Of a stretch of 64,000 bases of DNA, positions 38,267 to 46,631 are shown piece after piece. Both the position numbers and the translations under genes were made by a program. Below the pieces are notes generated by a model. It saw only the letters and a program-made list of their open reading frames with translations. It ran no database searches and had not been told where the DNA came from. The first letter of the stretch is position 1, and every line of letters begins with the position of its first letter. The DNA is from Rhodoferax saidenbachensis (GTDB lineage: Bacteria > Pseudomonadota > Gammaproteobacteria > Burkholderiales > Burkholderiaceae_C). Location of the stretch: contig NZ_CP019239.1 of NCBI RefSeq assembly GCF_001955715.1, positions 1,302,001-1,366,000 on the forward strand, given 5' to 3'.

Positions 38267-38289
38267 TTCGTCCCTAGGATAATGCCGAC

Positions 38290-38658
38290 ATGCACTTCTT
38301 GAACTCCATCCCGCTTTCGCTGCAGACCGTGTTGCTGTTGATTGCCAGCAATATTTTTATGACGTTTGCCTGGTACGGACACCTGAAAAACCTGGCGACC
38401 GCGCCCTGGTACACCGCTGCGATGGTGAGCTGGGGCATTGCCCTGTTTGAGTACCTGCTGCAGGTGCCTGCCAACCGCATTGGTTTTCAGCAGGCTGGTA
38501 TTACGGTGGCCCAACTCAAGATCATGCAGGAGGTGATTACGCTGGGCGTGTTTGTGCCGTTTGCCATGTTCTACATGGACCAGCCCCTCAAACTCGATTA
38601 CCTGTGGGCCGGGCTGTGTCTGGTGGGGGCGGTTTACTTTATTTTCAGAAGTGCCTGA
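38290..38658 (+). CDS. DMT-superfamily membrane protein, DUF486
   Basis: 122 residues with four hydrophobic helices. NIFMTFAWYGHLK near the N-terminus and LFEYLLQVPANRIG are typical of the DUF486 family, related to small drug/metabolite transporters. The substrate is unknown. Monocistronic between the acnB terminator and the phosphate transport pair. Confidence 0.88.
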   Translation: MHFLNSIPLSLQTVLLLIASNIFMTFAWYGHLKNLATAPWYTAAMVSWGIALFEYLLQVPANRIGFQQAGITVAQLKIMQEVITLGVFVPFAMFYMDQPLKLDYLWAGLCLVGAVYFIFRSA

Positions 38659-38751
38659 CGATGCAGCCAGCCCCGAGGGAGCGGGGCGGTTAAACTTCGC
38701 CCCGTCATAAGCCAGTCCGTTGGTTGGCGCGTTCGTTTGTTAGGAGTCACT

Positions 38752-39399
38752 ATGCTGTTTGGAAAGCTGCTGCCCCGAGAAGGCAATTTTTTTGAGATGT
38801 TCAACCAGCATGCCGACCGCATCGTCGAGGCTGCACACGCCTTCTCCAAGCTGGTGGCCAACTACAACGACCTGGACCTGCGCGCCAAGTACAACCAGGA
38901 AGTAGACGACGCTGAACGCGCCGCTGACCGCGTGACCCATGATTGCAACAAGGCGATCCACATCACCTTCATCACGCCGATTGACCGGGAGCAAATCCAC
39001 TCACTGATCAACACCATGGATGACGTGGCCGACTTGATCCAGGATTCGGCAGAGACCATGGCGCTGTACGACGTGCGCCACATGACCGAAGAAATTTCGC
39101 GCCTGACCGACCTGAGTGTCAAATGCTGTGAGCGTCTGCGCGACGCGGTCAAACTGCTGGGGAACATCGCTGACCCATCCACCGCAGAAGCAGCGCTCAA
39201 GACTTGCGAAGAAATTGACAAGCTGGAGTCTGATGCCGATCGCGTGATGCGTACGGCCATGAGCAAGCTGTTCCGTGAGGAGCCGGACGTCCGCGAAGTC
39301 ATCAAGCTCAAGGCGATTTACGAGTTGCTTGAAACCATTACGGACAAATGCGAAGACGTGGCCAATGTGATCGAGGGCATCATCCTCGAGAACTCCTGA
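38752..39399 (+). CDS. DUF47 (PhoU-like) phosphate transport regulator
   Basis: 215 residues, all-helical, PhoU-like. MLFGKLLPREGNFFEMFNQHAD and DREQIHSLINTMDDVADLIQDS with an E-x-x-x-D metal-binding pattern (EEIDKLESDADRVMR) match DUF47/YkaA proteins that partner with Pit transporters. A TAGGAG site precedes ATG 38752. It lies 19 bases upstream of pit, so the two form an operon. Confidence 0.92.
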   Translation: MLFGKLLPREGNFFEMFNQHADRIVEAAHAFSKLVANYNDLDLRAKYNQEVDDAERAADRVTHDCNKAIHITFITPIDREQIHSLINTMDDVADLIQDSAETMALYDVRHMTEEISRLTDLSVKCCERLRDAVKLLGNIADPSTAEAALKTCEEIDKLESDADRVMRTAMSKLFREEPDVREVIKLKAIYELLETITDKCEDVANVIEGIILENS

Positions 39400-39418
39400 T
39401 TCAGCCGGGTACGGAACT

Positions 39419-40429
39419 ATGGAACCCGTTCAAACGGCCCTATGGGTAGTGGTATTGCTGGTTGCGTTGGCGTTGCTGTTCGATTTCATGAATGGTTTTC
39501 ATGATGCAGCCAATTCCATCGCCACGGTGGTGTCTACCGGTGTTTTGAAGCCCGGGCAGGCTATTCTTTTCGCCGCCTTCTTCAATTTTGTCGCCATCTT
39601 TATCTTTCACCTGAGTGTGGCTGCCACCGTGGGCAAGGGCATCGTGCAACCCGGTGTGGTGGACACCCACGTGGTGTTTGGCGCTCTGGTCGGTGCCATC
39701 ACTTGGAACGTGATTACCTGGTATTACGGCATCCCCAGCAGCTCTTCGCATGCGCTGATTGGCGGCATTGTGGGTGCGGTGATTGCCAAGACTGGTGCCG
39801 GCGCGCTGGTCGCCTCGGGCATTCTCAAGACTGTGGCCTTTATTTTCATTTCCCCAGTGCTGGGCTTTGTGCTGGGGTCCATGATGATGGTTGCCGTGGC
39901 CTGGATATTCCGGCGTACACGGCCTTCCCGTGTTGACCGATGGTTCCGTCGCTTGCAGTTGATCTCTGCGGGGGCTTACAGCCTGGGGCATGGTGGCAAC
40001 GATGCCCAGAAGACCATTGGCATTATCTGGATGATGCTGATCGCTACGGGCTATGTCGGTGCTGGAGAGGCTTCTCCGCCCACTTGGACGATTGTGTGCT
40101 GTTACGCAGCCATTGGCATGGGCACCATGTTTGGCGGTTGGCGCATCGTGAAAACCATGGGCCAGAAAATTACCAAGCTCAAACCGGTGGGCGGCTTCTG
40201 TGCTGAGACCGGAGGCGCAATCACGCTGTTCCTAGCCACGGCCATGGGTGTACCTGTTTCCACCACACACACGATCACGGGTGCCATCGTAGGCGTGGGC
40301 TCCACCCAACGCGCCAGCGCAGTGCGCTGGGGCGTTGCAGGCAACATTGTCTGGGCCTGGGTGCTGACCATTCCAGCCAGCGCGTTTGTCGCCGCGGTTG
40401 CCTACTGGGTCAGTATTCAGATTTTCTGA
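39419..40429 (+). CDS. pit: Low-affinity inorganic phosphate transporter, Pit family
   Basis: 336 residues. Two inverted Pit signatures are present: FDFMNGFHDAANSIATVVSTG near residue 22 and VPVSTTHTITGAIVG near 278, with GGNDAQKTIG between them. About ten membrane helices are predicted from hydrophobic runs. A proton- or metal-phosphate symporter in the inner membrane. The 3' end overlaps the convergent TM2-like gene by 20 bases. Confidence 0.93.
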   Translation: MEPVQTALWVVVLLVALALLFDFMNGFHDAANSIATVVSTGVLKPGQAILFAAFFNFVAIFIFHLSVAATVGKGIVQPGVVDTHVVFGALVGAITWNVITWYYGIPSSSSHALIGGIVGAVIAKTGAGALVASGILKTVAFIFISPVLGFVLGSMMMVAVAWIFRRTRPSRVDRWFRRLQLISAGAYSLGHGGNDAQKTIGIIWMMLIATGYVGAGEASPPTWTIVCCYAAIGMGTMFGGWRIVKTMGQKITKLKPVGGFCAETGGAITLFLATAMGVPVSTTHTITGAIVGVGSTQRASAVRWGVAGNIVWAWVLTIPASAFVAAVAYWVSIQIF

Positions 40430-40880
40430 AATCGGTCGCGCTTACCGTCTGGTCTTGGTTGTACTGGTACTCGAAATAGCGCTGAATACTGAACGCCAGG
40501 CTGGCCATCAAGGCGGTGGTTCCCAGTAACAGCGTGACCACCAGCCCGGCGACGGTGAACCAGTTGGTCTGACCCGGAGCTGCTTCTGTGGGTTGCGCTG
40601 GGTTGAATCGCCTGTTCCACTTTTCTGCATCCATCAGGCCGTACACCAGGGCGTTCAGTGCGCAGGCGGCGATGGTGAAGCCTAGCAAAGGGATCAGTAG
40701 CCAGCTCCACATGTCGTCCAGCCCAATGCTTCTGGCGCGGTACACGCCATATAGGCCCAGCAGCGTGGGAATCGGTAGCAGTCGAGCCAAGGTGTCGTAG
40801 CGGCCCAGCAGGTAGAGTCGGTGCAGGCCCAGTGGCCCACCCCAAAAAGTCAGCCAGACCGCGATGGTTTTGTTTTTCAT
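40410..40880 (-). CDS. Small membrane protein, TM2-domain-like
   Basis: 156 residues. The start MKNKTIAVWLTFWGGPLGLHRLYLLGRYD resembles the TM2 domain pattern (turn with G-x-x-G-x-H-R-x-Y). Three or four hydrophobic segments follow. Function unknown. Its ATG (40878-40880) overlaps the stop of the upstream acetyltransferase gene, so the two are coupled; a longer frame upstream is not used. Confidence 0.75.
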   Translation of the reverse strand: MKNKTIAVWLTFWGGPLGLHRLYLLGRYDTLARLLPIPTLLGLYGVYRARSIGLDDMWSWLLIPLLGFTIAACALNALVYGLMDAEKWNRRFNPAQPTEAAPGQTNWFTVAGLVVTLLLGTTALMASLAFSIQRYFEYQYNQDQTVSATDFRKSEY

Positions 40881-41410
40881 GCGGGTGTACTCACCGGCGC
40901 AGTAGTGCTGCCCAGGCCAATGGCCCGCTCCATCAGCACCACATCCAGCCAACGCTCAAACTTCCAGCCACAGGCGCCCAAAACACCGACGTGCTGGAAA
41001 CCACAAGAGCGATGGACGCCGACGGAGCCCAGGTTCGCAGAGTCGCCGATCACGGCAATGAGTTTGCGCACTCCCGCGCGCTCGGCCTGGGTCATCAGTT
41101 CTATCAGCAACAGTTTCCCCAAACCCTTGCCGTGTGCATCAGGTGCCAGGTAAATAGAATCTTCCGCCGAGAAACGGTAGGCCGGACGCGGCTTGAACCA
41201 GTTGCAGTAGGCAAAGCCCAGCACTTTGCCGTCCTCTTCCACGACCAGGTAAGGCAGGTCTTTCGAGAGCACGTCAGAGCGGCGTGTCGCCATGTCCTGT
41301 TCGGTGGGGGGCGCAATTTCAAAAGTGCCTGTGCCATGCAGCACGTGGTGGGCGTAAATAGCGGTGATTGCGCTGACATCAGCGTCCAGACTGGGGCGTA
41401 TTTTGATCAT
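40877..41410 (-). CDS. GNAT acetyltransferase, phosphinothricin acetyltransferase-like
   Basis: 177 residues. MIKIRPSLDADVSAITAIYAHHVLHGTGTFE, a YLVVEEDGKVLGFAYCNWFKPRPAYRF strand pair and the acetyl-CoA loop DAHGKGLGKLLLIEL match the Pat/YncA branch of GNAT enzymes, which often acetylate amino-acid-like xenobiotics or methionine analogues. The substrate is not determinable. The start codon lies within the rpsP promoter -35 region, in divergent orientation. Confidence 0.87.
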   Translation of the reverse strand: MIKIRPSLDADVSAITAIYAHHVLHGTGTFEIAPPTEQDMATRRSDVLSKDLPYLVVEEDGKVLGFAYCNWFKPRPAYRFSAEDSIYLAPDAHGKGLGKLLLIELMTQAERAGVRKLIAVIGDSANLGSVGVHRSCGFQHVGVLGACGWKFERWLDVVLMERAIGLGSTTAPVSTPA

Positions 41411-41431
41411 TCGATTGGATAACGTTATAAT
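41403..41431 (+). promoter_or_regulatory. Strong sigma70 promoter for the rpsP operon
   Basis: TTGATC (41403-41408), 17-base spacer, perfect TATAAT (41426-41431). Transcription would start near 41438, leaving a leader of roughly 95 bases before rpsP. Confidence 0.75.
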
Positions 41432-41531
41432 GGAGAGCTATTCAAAGTGTCACTGGCCGGGTGGTCAGTTGCGTGTCTCAAACTCTGAATGTAATGGTTG
41501 AAAGCAATTTCAGCCACCCAAAGGATAAATC

Positions 41532-41783
41532 ATGGTCGTCATTCGACTCGCCCGTGGCGGTGCAAAAGCTCGCCCGTTTTTCAACATTGTTGTGGCTGAC
41601 AAGCGTACCCGTCGTGACGGCCGCTTCATCGAGCGTATCGGGTTTTACAACCCCATCGCGACTGCCAACGAAGAAAGCATCCGTATCGCTCAGGATCGTC
41701 TGACGTACTGGAAGGGCGTTGGCGCCCAGGCATCTCCCACCGTGGAACGCCTGATCAATCAGCACGCCAAGAAGGCTGCCTGA
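41532..41783 (+). CDS. rpsP: 30S ribosomal protein S16
   Basis: 83 residues. [41 protein letters not shown] is the diagnostic S16 N-terminus. An AAGGA site precedes the ATG. First gene of the conserved rpsP-rimM-trmD-rplS operon. Confidence 0.98.
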   Translation: MVVIRLARGGAKARPFFNIVVADKRTRRDGRFIERIGFYNPIATANEESIRIAQDRLTYWKGVGAQASPTVERLINQHAKKAA

Positions 41784-41842
41784 TTTTTCATGTCGGTGGC
41801 AGGGCGCTTGTCCTGTCCGCTGACTTGATAGATTCCCCACAC

Positions 41843-42406
41843 ATGCTACCCGGGCTTGAAGCTGACGAAATGCCGGCGGATGCCATCGAGGTGGGTCGCA
41901 TTGCCGACGCGTGGGGCGTCAAGGGCTGGTTCAAAGTCCTGTCCCATAGCGCCACTTCAGAGGCGCTTTTTTCATCCAAGCAATGGTTCCTGTTGCCGAC
42001 AGAACGTGGCCTCAAGACTTTTGAGGGTACAGCCCGTTTGGCCATCAAGGAAGCCAAGGAACATTCCGACACGGTGGTCGCCACCGCGCACGGTGTGCTT
42101 GATCGCACCGCCGCTGAGGCTTTGCGGGGCGCCCGCATCTTTGTCTCCCGGTCCAGTTTTCCGGCTGCCAAGACCGACGAATACTACTGGGTCGATTTGA
42201 TTGGGCTGGACGTCATCAACCGCGAAGACGAGCCCATGGGCACGGTGAAAGAACTGCTGTCTACCGGCCCGCAAACCGTGCTGGTGCTGGAGTACCAGCA
42301 GGACGGCAAGGCAACGGAGCGCATGATTCCCTTCGTATCCCAGTACGTTGACGACGTGGACCTGAAAGCCAAGCGCATTCGCGTGGACTGGCAATCTGAT
42401 TACTAG
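41843..42406 (+). CDS. rimM: Ribosome maturation factor RimM
   Basis: About 187 residues. The N-terminal RimM beta-barrel (IEVGRIADAWGVKGWFKV) and the C-terminal PRC-barrel (YYWVDLIGLDVINREDEPMGTV, then MIPFVSQYVDDVD) are both present. It binds S19 and helps mature the 30S head. The ATG at 41843 is used; an in-frame TTG at 41825 would add six residues. Twelve bases to trmD. Confidence 0.94.
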   Translation: MLPGLEADEMPADAIEVGRIADAWGVKGWFKVLSHSATSEALFSSKQWFLLPTERGLKTFEGTARLAIKEAKEHSDTVVATAHGVLDRTAAEALRGARIFVSRSSFPAAKTDEYYWVDLIGLDVINREDEPMGTVKELLSTGPQTVLVLEYQQDGKATERMIPFVSQYVDDVDLKAKRIRVDWQSDY

Positions 42407-42417
42407 AGACATGCACC

Positions 42418-43164
42418 ATGCGCTTTGATGTGGTGACCTTGTTTCCTGAATTGTTTGCACCGTTTCTCACGGTGGGGATTACCCGTCGGGCTTACGAGTC
42501 AGGCCAGGTGGATGTCCGCTTCTCCAACCCCCGAGACCACGCAATCGGCAATTACCGGCGTATCGACGACCGTCCTTTTGGCGGCGGCCCGGGCATGGTC
42601 ATGATGGCCGAGCCGCTGGAAAAAGCGCTCGCCAGCATTCAGGCCCAACGGCAAGACAAGGCGCCTGTCGTCCTGTTTTCCCCCATTGGCCAGCGTCTGG
42701 ACCATGCTGCCGTGCAACAGTGGTCCGCCAGCGACGGTGCCATTCTGGTGTGTGGCCGTTACGAAGGCATTGACCAGCGCTTTATTGACGCCCACGTAGA
42801 TGTGCAGATCAGCCTGGGGGATTTTGTGCTTTCGGGTGGTGAGGTCGCCGCCATGGCCCTGCTGGACGCGGTAGCCCGGTTGCAGCCCGGGGTGTTGACT
42901 GATCAGGATAGCCACCACCAGGACAGTTTCAACCCGGCGCTTGATGGCTTGCTGGACTGTCCGCATTACACCCGCCCGGACGATTGGGAAGGGCGCAAAG
43001 TACCGGAAGTACTCACTTCGGGAAACCACGAGCATATTGAGCGCTGGCGGCGTGACCAGCGTCTGGCTCTGACGGCGGCCCATCGCCCGGATTTGGTGGA
43101 GGCAGCGCGCAAAGCCGGACGGCTTGGCGCCAAGGATGAGGCATTTTTGACAGGGAAACGCTAG
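42418..43164 (+). CDS. trmD: tRNA (guanine-37-N1) methyltransferase
   Basis: 248 residues. The SPOUT trefoil-knot motifs YEGIDQRFIDAHVDVQISLGDFVLSGGEVAAM are intact, with PFGGGPGMVMMAEPL near residue 57. It methylates G37 of several tRNAs to prevent frameshifting. Its 3' end contains the rplS promoter -35 box. Confidence 0.97.
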   Translation: MRFDVVTLFPELFAPFLTVGITRRAYESGQVDVRFSNPRDHAIGNYRRIDDRPFGGGPGMVMMAEPLEKALASIQAQRQDKAPVVLFSPIGQRLDHAAVQQWSASDGAILVCGRYEGIDQRFIDAHVDVQISLGDFVLSGGEVAAMALLDAVARLQPGVLTDQDSHHQDSFNPALDGLLDCPHYTRPDDWEGRKVPEVLTSGNHEHIERWRRDQRLALTAAHRPDLVEAARKAGRLGAKDEAFLTGKR

Positions 43165-43176
43165 GCTTGCTATAAT
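43147..43176 (+). promoter_or_regulatory. Consensus sigma70 promoter for rplS inside the trmD 3' end
   Basis: TTGACA (43147-43152), an 18-base spacer and TATAAT (43171-43176), both perfect consensus hexamers. The -35 box lies within the last codons of trmD. It would give rplS an independent transcript starting near 43184. Confidence 0.8.
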
Positions 43177-43183
43177 GGCGGGC

Positions 43184-43280
43184 TAACCGATCCTCTGTCC
43201 GGTCAAATCGGTCCCCCAAACAGGGTGGTCCGAGTCGCATCAATTCCGATGCTGACGCGTGCAAGATCACGAAGGAAATC
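43184..43280 (+). promoter_or_regulatory. rplS 5' leader, possibly structured
   Basis: About 95 untranslated bases between the internal promoter and the rplS start. Complementary stretches (CCGAT/ATCGG near its start; CGGTCC/GGTCCG further in) could form hairpins. It is a candidate autoregulatory ribosomal-protein leader; no known leader motif is recognised. Confidence 0.35.
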
Positions 43281-43652
43281 ATGAACCTGATCCAAATTCT
43301 CGAGCAAGAAGAAATTGCTCGCCTCGGCAAGACCATCCCCGCATTCGCTCCTGGCGACACTGTGGTGGTTAGCGTGAACGTCGTGGAAGGCACCCGCAAG
43401 CGCGTGCAGGCTTACGAAGGTGTTGTGATTGCCAAGCGCAATCGCGGCCTGAACAGCGGCTTCATCGTGCGCAAGATCTCCAGCGGCGAAGGCGTGGAAC
43501 GTACATTCCAAACCTACAGTCCCTTGATCGCCGGTATCGAAGTCAAGCGCCGTGGTGACGTGCGCCGTGCCAAGCTGTACTACCTGCGTGACCGCAGCGG
43601 CAAGTCGGCACGTATCAAGGAAAAACTGCCAGCGAAGAAGACTGCCGCTTAA
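43281..43652 (+). CDS. rplS: 50S ribosomal protein L19
   Basis: 123 residues. [30 protein letters not shown] and [27 protein letters not shown] are diagnostic for L19, with a short lysine-rich tail. A GAAGGA site precedes the ATG. Last gene of the operon, also served by its own promoter. Confidence 0.98.
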   Translation: MNLIQILEQEEIARLGKTIPAFAPGDTVVVSVNVVEGTRKRVQAYEGVVIAKRNRGLNSGFIVRKISSGEGVERTFQTYSPLIAGIEVKRRGDVRRAKLYYLRDRSGKSARIKEKLPAKKTAA

Positions 43653-43671
43653 ATCCCGGTTTGCTTCTTCC

Positions 43672-43705
43672 AAAAGCCGCCCAGCATCTGTCTGTGGCGG
43701 CTTTT
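43672..43705 (+). terminator. Intrinsic terminator after rplS
   Basis: AAAAGCCGCC (43672-43681) pairs with GGCGGCTTTT (43696-43705), followed by further T residues. It closes the rpsP-rplS operon. Confidence 0.9.
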
Positions 43706-43739
43706 TTATTGCCCCCTCTCTCCCAAGCTTCACCGATTC

Positions 43740-44414
43740 ATGAGCGTTCCTCCCTTGTTTGATCCGCGTCTGGTTCCTGTCACCGGTGTGGACAGCCATT
43801 TGCCCAAGGTGCAGGCTCCGGCATTGCAGGCCGACGCGCTGGCACGCCGGTTTGCCCATCCGCCGCTGTGGGCTCCAGAAGTGATATCCGAGCCCCGCTT
43901 TGCCAGTCGTACGGCTGTGCATGCCTCCGTGCTGGTGCCCTTGGTCATGCGCGACCAGTTGATGGTGCTGTTGACCCAAAGAACGGCACATCTGTCCAGT
44001 CATTCGGGGCAGGTGGCCTTTCCTGGCGGCAAGGCCGACCCCGAAGACCGCGACGAAGTCGCCACAGCCCTGCGCGAAGCACAGGAAGAAATTGGCTTGG
44101 AGCCGCAGTTTGTCGACGTGATGGGCAGCCTGCCGATTTACACCACGGGGAGCGCCTACATCGTGACGCCGGTAGTGGCCTTGGTGCATCCCGGTTTCAC
44201 GCTCACACCCAACCCACACGAAGTGGCCGATGTGTTTGAAGTGCCGCTGGGCTTTCTGATGGACCCGGCCAACCACCGCCGCCATACGGTGGACTGGATG
44301 GGTGCGCCACGGGAGTGGTTCTCCATGCCTTACACCGATGGGGCGCATGAGCGCTTCATTTGGGGCGCGACGGCGGGCATGTTGCGCAACTTCTACCGGT
44401 TTTTGCTCGGTTGA
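43740..44414 (+). CDS. nudL: CoA pyrophosphatase, Nudix family
   Basis: 224 residues. The CoA-pyrophosphatase-specific motif LTQRTAHLSSHSGQVAFPGG is followed by the Nudix box region ending TALREAQEEIGL near residue 120. NudL-type enzymes cleave CoA to 3',5'-ADP and phosphopantetheine. Follows the rplS terminator, co-directional with the CobD-like gene 18 bases downstream. Confidence 0.9.
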   Translation: MSVPPLFDPRLVPVTGVDSHLPKVQAPALQADALARRFAHPPLWAPEVISEPRFASRTAVHASVLVPLVMRDQLMVLLTQRTAHLSSHSGQVAFPGGKADPEDRDEVATALREAQEEIGLEPQFVDVMGSLPIYTTGSAYIVTPVVALVHPGFTLTPNPHEVADVFEVPLGFLMDPANHRRHTVDWMGAPREWFSMPYTDGAHERFIWGATAGMLRNFYRFLLG

Positions 44415-44432
44415 GCTCGTTATGATGAAAGC

Positions 44433-45353
44433 ATGAGTTTCATCTCCATATTATTTGCGTTGCTGCTGGAGCAGGCCAAACCACTGGCCCAAGTGAATCC
44501 GGTGCACAACAGTGTGCGTGACTGGGTGCGTTGGGTGATGCGCAACTTTGATGCGGGCAAATCCCACCATGGCTGGCTGGCCTGGAACTTTGCCGTGATA
44601 TTGCCTACCGTTCTGGTGTGTGCCGTGCACTGGTTGCTGGTGTGGTCACTGGGCTGGGCGGTGGCGGTGGTCTGGAATATCGTCATCCTGTATGCCACGC
44701 TGGGTTTTCGCCAATTCAGCCACCACTTCACTGACATCCGTGATGCGCTGGCTGCGGGTGACGAAGACCAGGCGCGCCGCCTGCTAGCCCAGTGGATGCG
44801 CATCGATGCGAGCGACTTGCCGCGCAGCGAAATCGTGCGGCACGTCATTGAACATTCCGTGTTGTCGGCGCACCGCCATGTGTTTGGCGTGTTTGCCTGG
44901 TACTCCTTGCTGGCTGCCTTGGGACTGGGGCCTGCGGGCGCGGTGCTTTACCGCATCAGTGAATATGTATTCCGGCACGCCAGTCGGCCCGGATCGCCGA
45001 CCCGGCCGCCAGTCAGTGCTGCTGTGCAAGCCAATGCCAGCAAAGCCTGGAACGCTATCGACTGGCTGCCGGCGCGGGTCACCGCACTGGGTTTTGCGTT
45101 TGTGGGCAGTTTTGAAGAAGCAGTAGACAGCTGGCGCCAGTACGAAGCCCAAGGCCCAGCAACCAATGATGGCGTGGTGCTGGCTGCCACGGCCGGCGCG
45201 GTTAACGTCAAGCTGGGCGGACAAAACAGCCAGGGCGACGGTCAGGTGCCGCAACCGGTGCACCTGCGCGCGGTGGTGGGCCTGGTGTGGCGCACTGTCG
45301 TGATGTGGATGGTGTTTCTGGCGCTGCTATCGCTAGCGCGTCTCCTGGGCTAG
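44433..45353 (+). CDS. CobD/CbiB family membrane protein
   Basis: 306 residues, about four to five hydrophobic helices. The start MSFISILFALLLEQAKPL and the central LGFRQFSHHFTDIRDALAAGDEDQARRLL are those of the AmpE/CobD-CbiB-like group found across Burkholderiales. There are no other cobalamin genes nearby, so a role in cobinamide synthesis is doubtful; an AmpE-like signalling or envelope role is equally possible. It overlaps the convergent rsgA end by four bases. Confidence 0.75.
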   Translation: MSFISILFALLLEQAKPLAQVNPVHNSVRDWVRWVMRNFDAGKSHHGWLAWNFAVILPTVLVCAVHWLLVWSLGWAVAVVWNIVILYATLGFRQFSHHFTDIRDALAAGDEDQARRLLAQWMRIDASDLPRSEIVRHVIEHSVLSAHRHVFGVFAWYSLLAALGLGPAGAVLYRISEYVFRHASRPGSPTRPPVSAAVQANASKAWNAIDWLPARVTALGFAFVGSFEEAVDSWRQYEAQGPATNDGVVLAATAGAVNVKLGGQNSQGDGQVPQPVHLRAVVGLVWRTVVMWMVFLALLSLARLLG

Positions 45354-46279
45354 TACCGCTTCTGCGATAGCTCTTCAAACAAATCGCTATATATTTTGTA
45401 GCGGTTTGCGCTGATTCCATGAGGGCTAGAGCCCAATTTAACCATAGAAATCACGCCACAACCGGGTTCGTGCAAATGGCTGCAGTTGTAGAACTTGCAG
45501 TCCGAGGCCTGCGCCTTGATGTCCGGCATCAGGCTGGCCAACAGCATGGGCTCGATGTGGTTCAGGCCAAACTCCTGAAACCCGGGCGAGTCGATGACGG
45601 CAGTCGTCTTGGCGGCATCCACCCAGTACAGGCTGGTGCTCGTGGTGGTGTGTTTGCCTGAATTCAGCGCCGTTGAAATCTCGTTGGTCAGCACGCGCGC
45701 GTTGGGCAGCAGCCGGTTGATCAACGTGCTTTTGCCGGAGCCTGAGGGGCCCAGTACCAGCGTGGTCTTGCCTTGTAGCAAGGGCAGCAGGGTGTCCAGC
45801 TCGGTGGCTGCGGTGTCGTCTGCTTTGGGCTTGAGTGCCAGCGGAACCACCTGGTAGCCCATGTCGCGGTAAATCCCCATGCGCTCCCAGGCGCGGCCAA
45901 AAGGCTCGGTCAAATCACTTTTGTTGAGCGCAATGATGGGGCGAATCTTTTCTGCCTCGGCCGCGATCAGTGCACGGGAGAGTTGGCTCTCGGAGAATTC
46001 GGGTTCTGCCGCAATCAGCACCAGCACCTGGTCCAGATTGGCCGCAAAAGACTTGGTGCGGATCTCGTCCTGGCGGTAAAACAGGTTGCGCCGCGGCTGC
46101 ACTTTCTCGATGGTGCCTTCGTCTTGCGTGGCTTGCCACAACACGCGGTCACCGACCACGGTCTGGCTCTTTTTGCCCCGCGGGTGGCAGATCAGGCGGC
46201 GTCCGTCGGGTGTTTCCACCCACACATGGCGGCCATGGCCAGCGACGACCAGGCCGGGTTCAAGCAGGGGCTGTGCCAA
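45350..46279 (-). CDS. rsgA: Ribosome small-subunit-dependent GTPase A
   Basis: 309 residues. An OB fold precedes a circularly permuted GTPase: G4 NKSD at 119-122, P-loop GPSGSGKST at 177-185, G3 DSPG at 230-233. A zinc finger follows with C261, C266, H268 and C274. It checks 30S maturation and hydrolyses GTP on the subunit. The start is TTG at 46279; no ATG matches the family N-terminus. It is 12 bases after the pterin dehydratase gene. Confidence 0.94.
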   Translation of the reverse strand: MAQPLLEPGLVVAGHGRHVWVETPDGRRLICHPRGKKSQTVVGDRVLWQATQDEGTIEKVQPRRNLFYRQDEIRTKSFAANLDQVLVLIAAEPEFSESQLSRALIAAEAEKIRPIIALNKSDLTEPFGRAWERMGIYRDMGYQVVPLALKPKADDTAATELDTLLPLLQGKTTLVLGPSGSGKSTLINRLLPNARVLTNEISTALNSGKHTTTSTSLYWVDAAKTTAVIDSPGFQEFGLNHIEPMLLASLMPDIKAQASDCKFYNCSHLHEPGCGVISMVKLGSSPHGISANRYKIYSDLFEELSQKRY

Positions 46280-46291
46280 CGGGGGCCGTTC

Positions 46292-46630
46292 TCAGCGCTG
46301 CGCCAATGCGTCGACCAGTGCCGCGCATTCAAAGTCGGACCTGGAGACGCCTTGCACATCGTGTGTATTGAAGCGCACGCTGCAGGTGCCGTAGGTCACC
46401 AACAATTCGGGGTGGTGGTCCTGCTGCTCGGCCAGGTAGGCCACCGCATTCACAAAAGACATGGTCTTGAGGAAGTTATCAAAGTGGTAGGTCTTCTCGA
46501 TAGCGATGTCTGCGCCGTCGCCATGCAATTTCCAGCCTTCCACCTTGGCCAGATTTGCTATTAATTGCGTAGCGCTTAGCGCAGTCCGTGGGGGGGCTGC
46601 AGACGTATTTGTTTGCGTATCTTGGGCCAT
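46292..46630 (-). CDS. 4a-hydroxytetrahydrobiopterin dehydratase (PCD/DCoH) family
   Basis: 112 residues. TYHFDNFLKTMSFVNAVAYLAEQQDHHPEL contains the E/D-x-x-H-H-P active-site motif of pterin-4a-carbinolamine dehydratases. It may recycle pterin cofactor of an aromatic hydroxylase or a molybdopterin-related pterin; no phenylalanine hydroxylase gene is nearby. Residues about 8-28 of the N-terminus are encoded within a reverse copy of repeat family 1. The ATG 46630 is one base from the M48 protease stop. Confidence 0.85.
   Translation of the reverse strand: MAQDTQTNTSAAPPRTALSATQLIANLAKVEGWKLHGDGADIAIEKTYHFDNFLKTMSFVNAVAYLAEQQDHHPELLVTYGTCSVRFNTHDVQGVSRSDFECAALVDALAQR
46545..46606 (-). repeat. 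Dispersed repeat family 1, copy 8 (inside pterin dehydratase gene)
   Basis: Minus strand: TCTGCAGCCCCCCCACGGAC, TGCGCTAAGCGCTACGCAAT, TAATAGCAAATC. It reads in the sense direction of the gene and encodes SAAPPRTALSATQLIAN or so. It is diverged (GCGCTAAGCGCT for GCGCAAGCAGCT) but matches along its whole length. Confidence 0.6.
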
Positions 46631-46631
46631 G

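Noticed and set aside
45384..45411. Repeat-family-1-like sequence (GCGCAAACCGCTACAAAATA) at the 3' end of rsgA
   Set aside because: It encodes the conserved C-terminal ISANRYKIYSDL segment of RsgA, so the match is probably coincidental; the left block of the family is missing.
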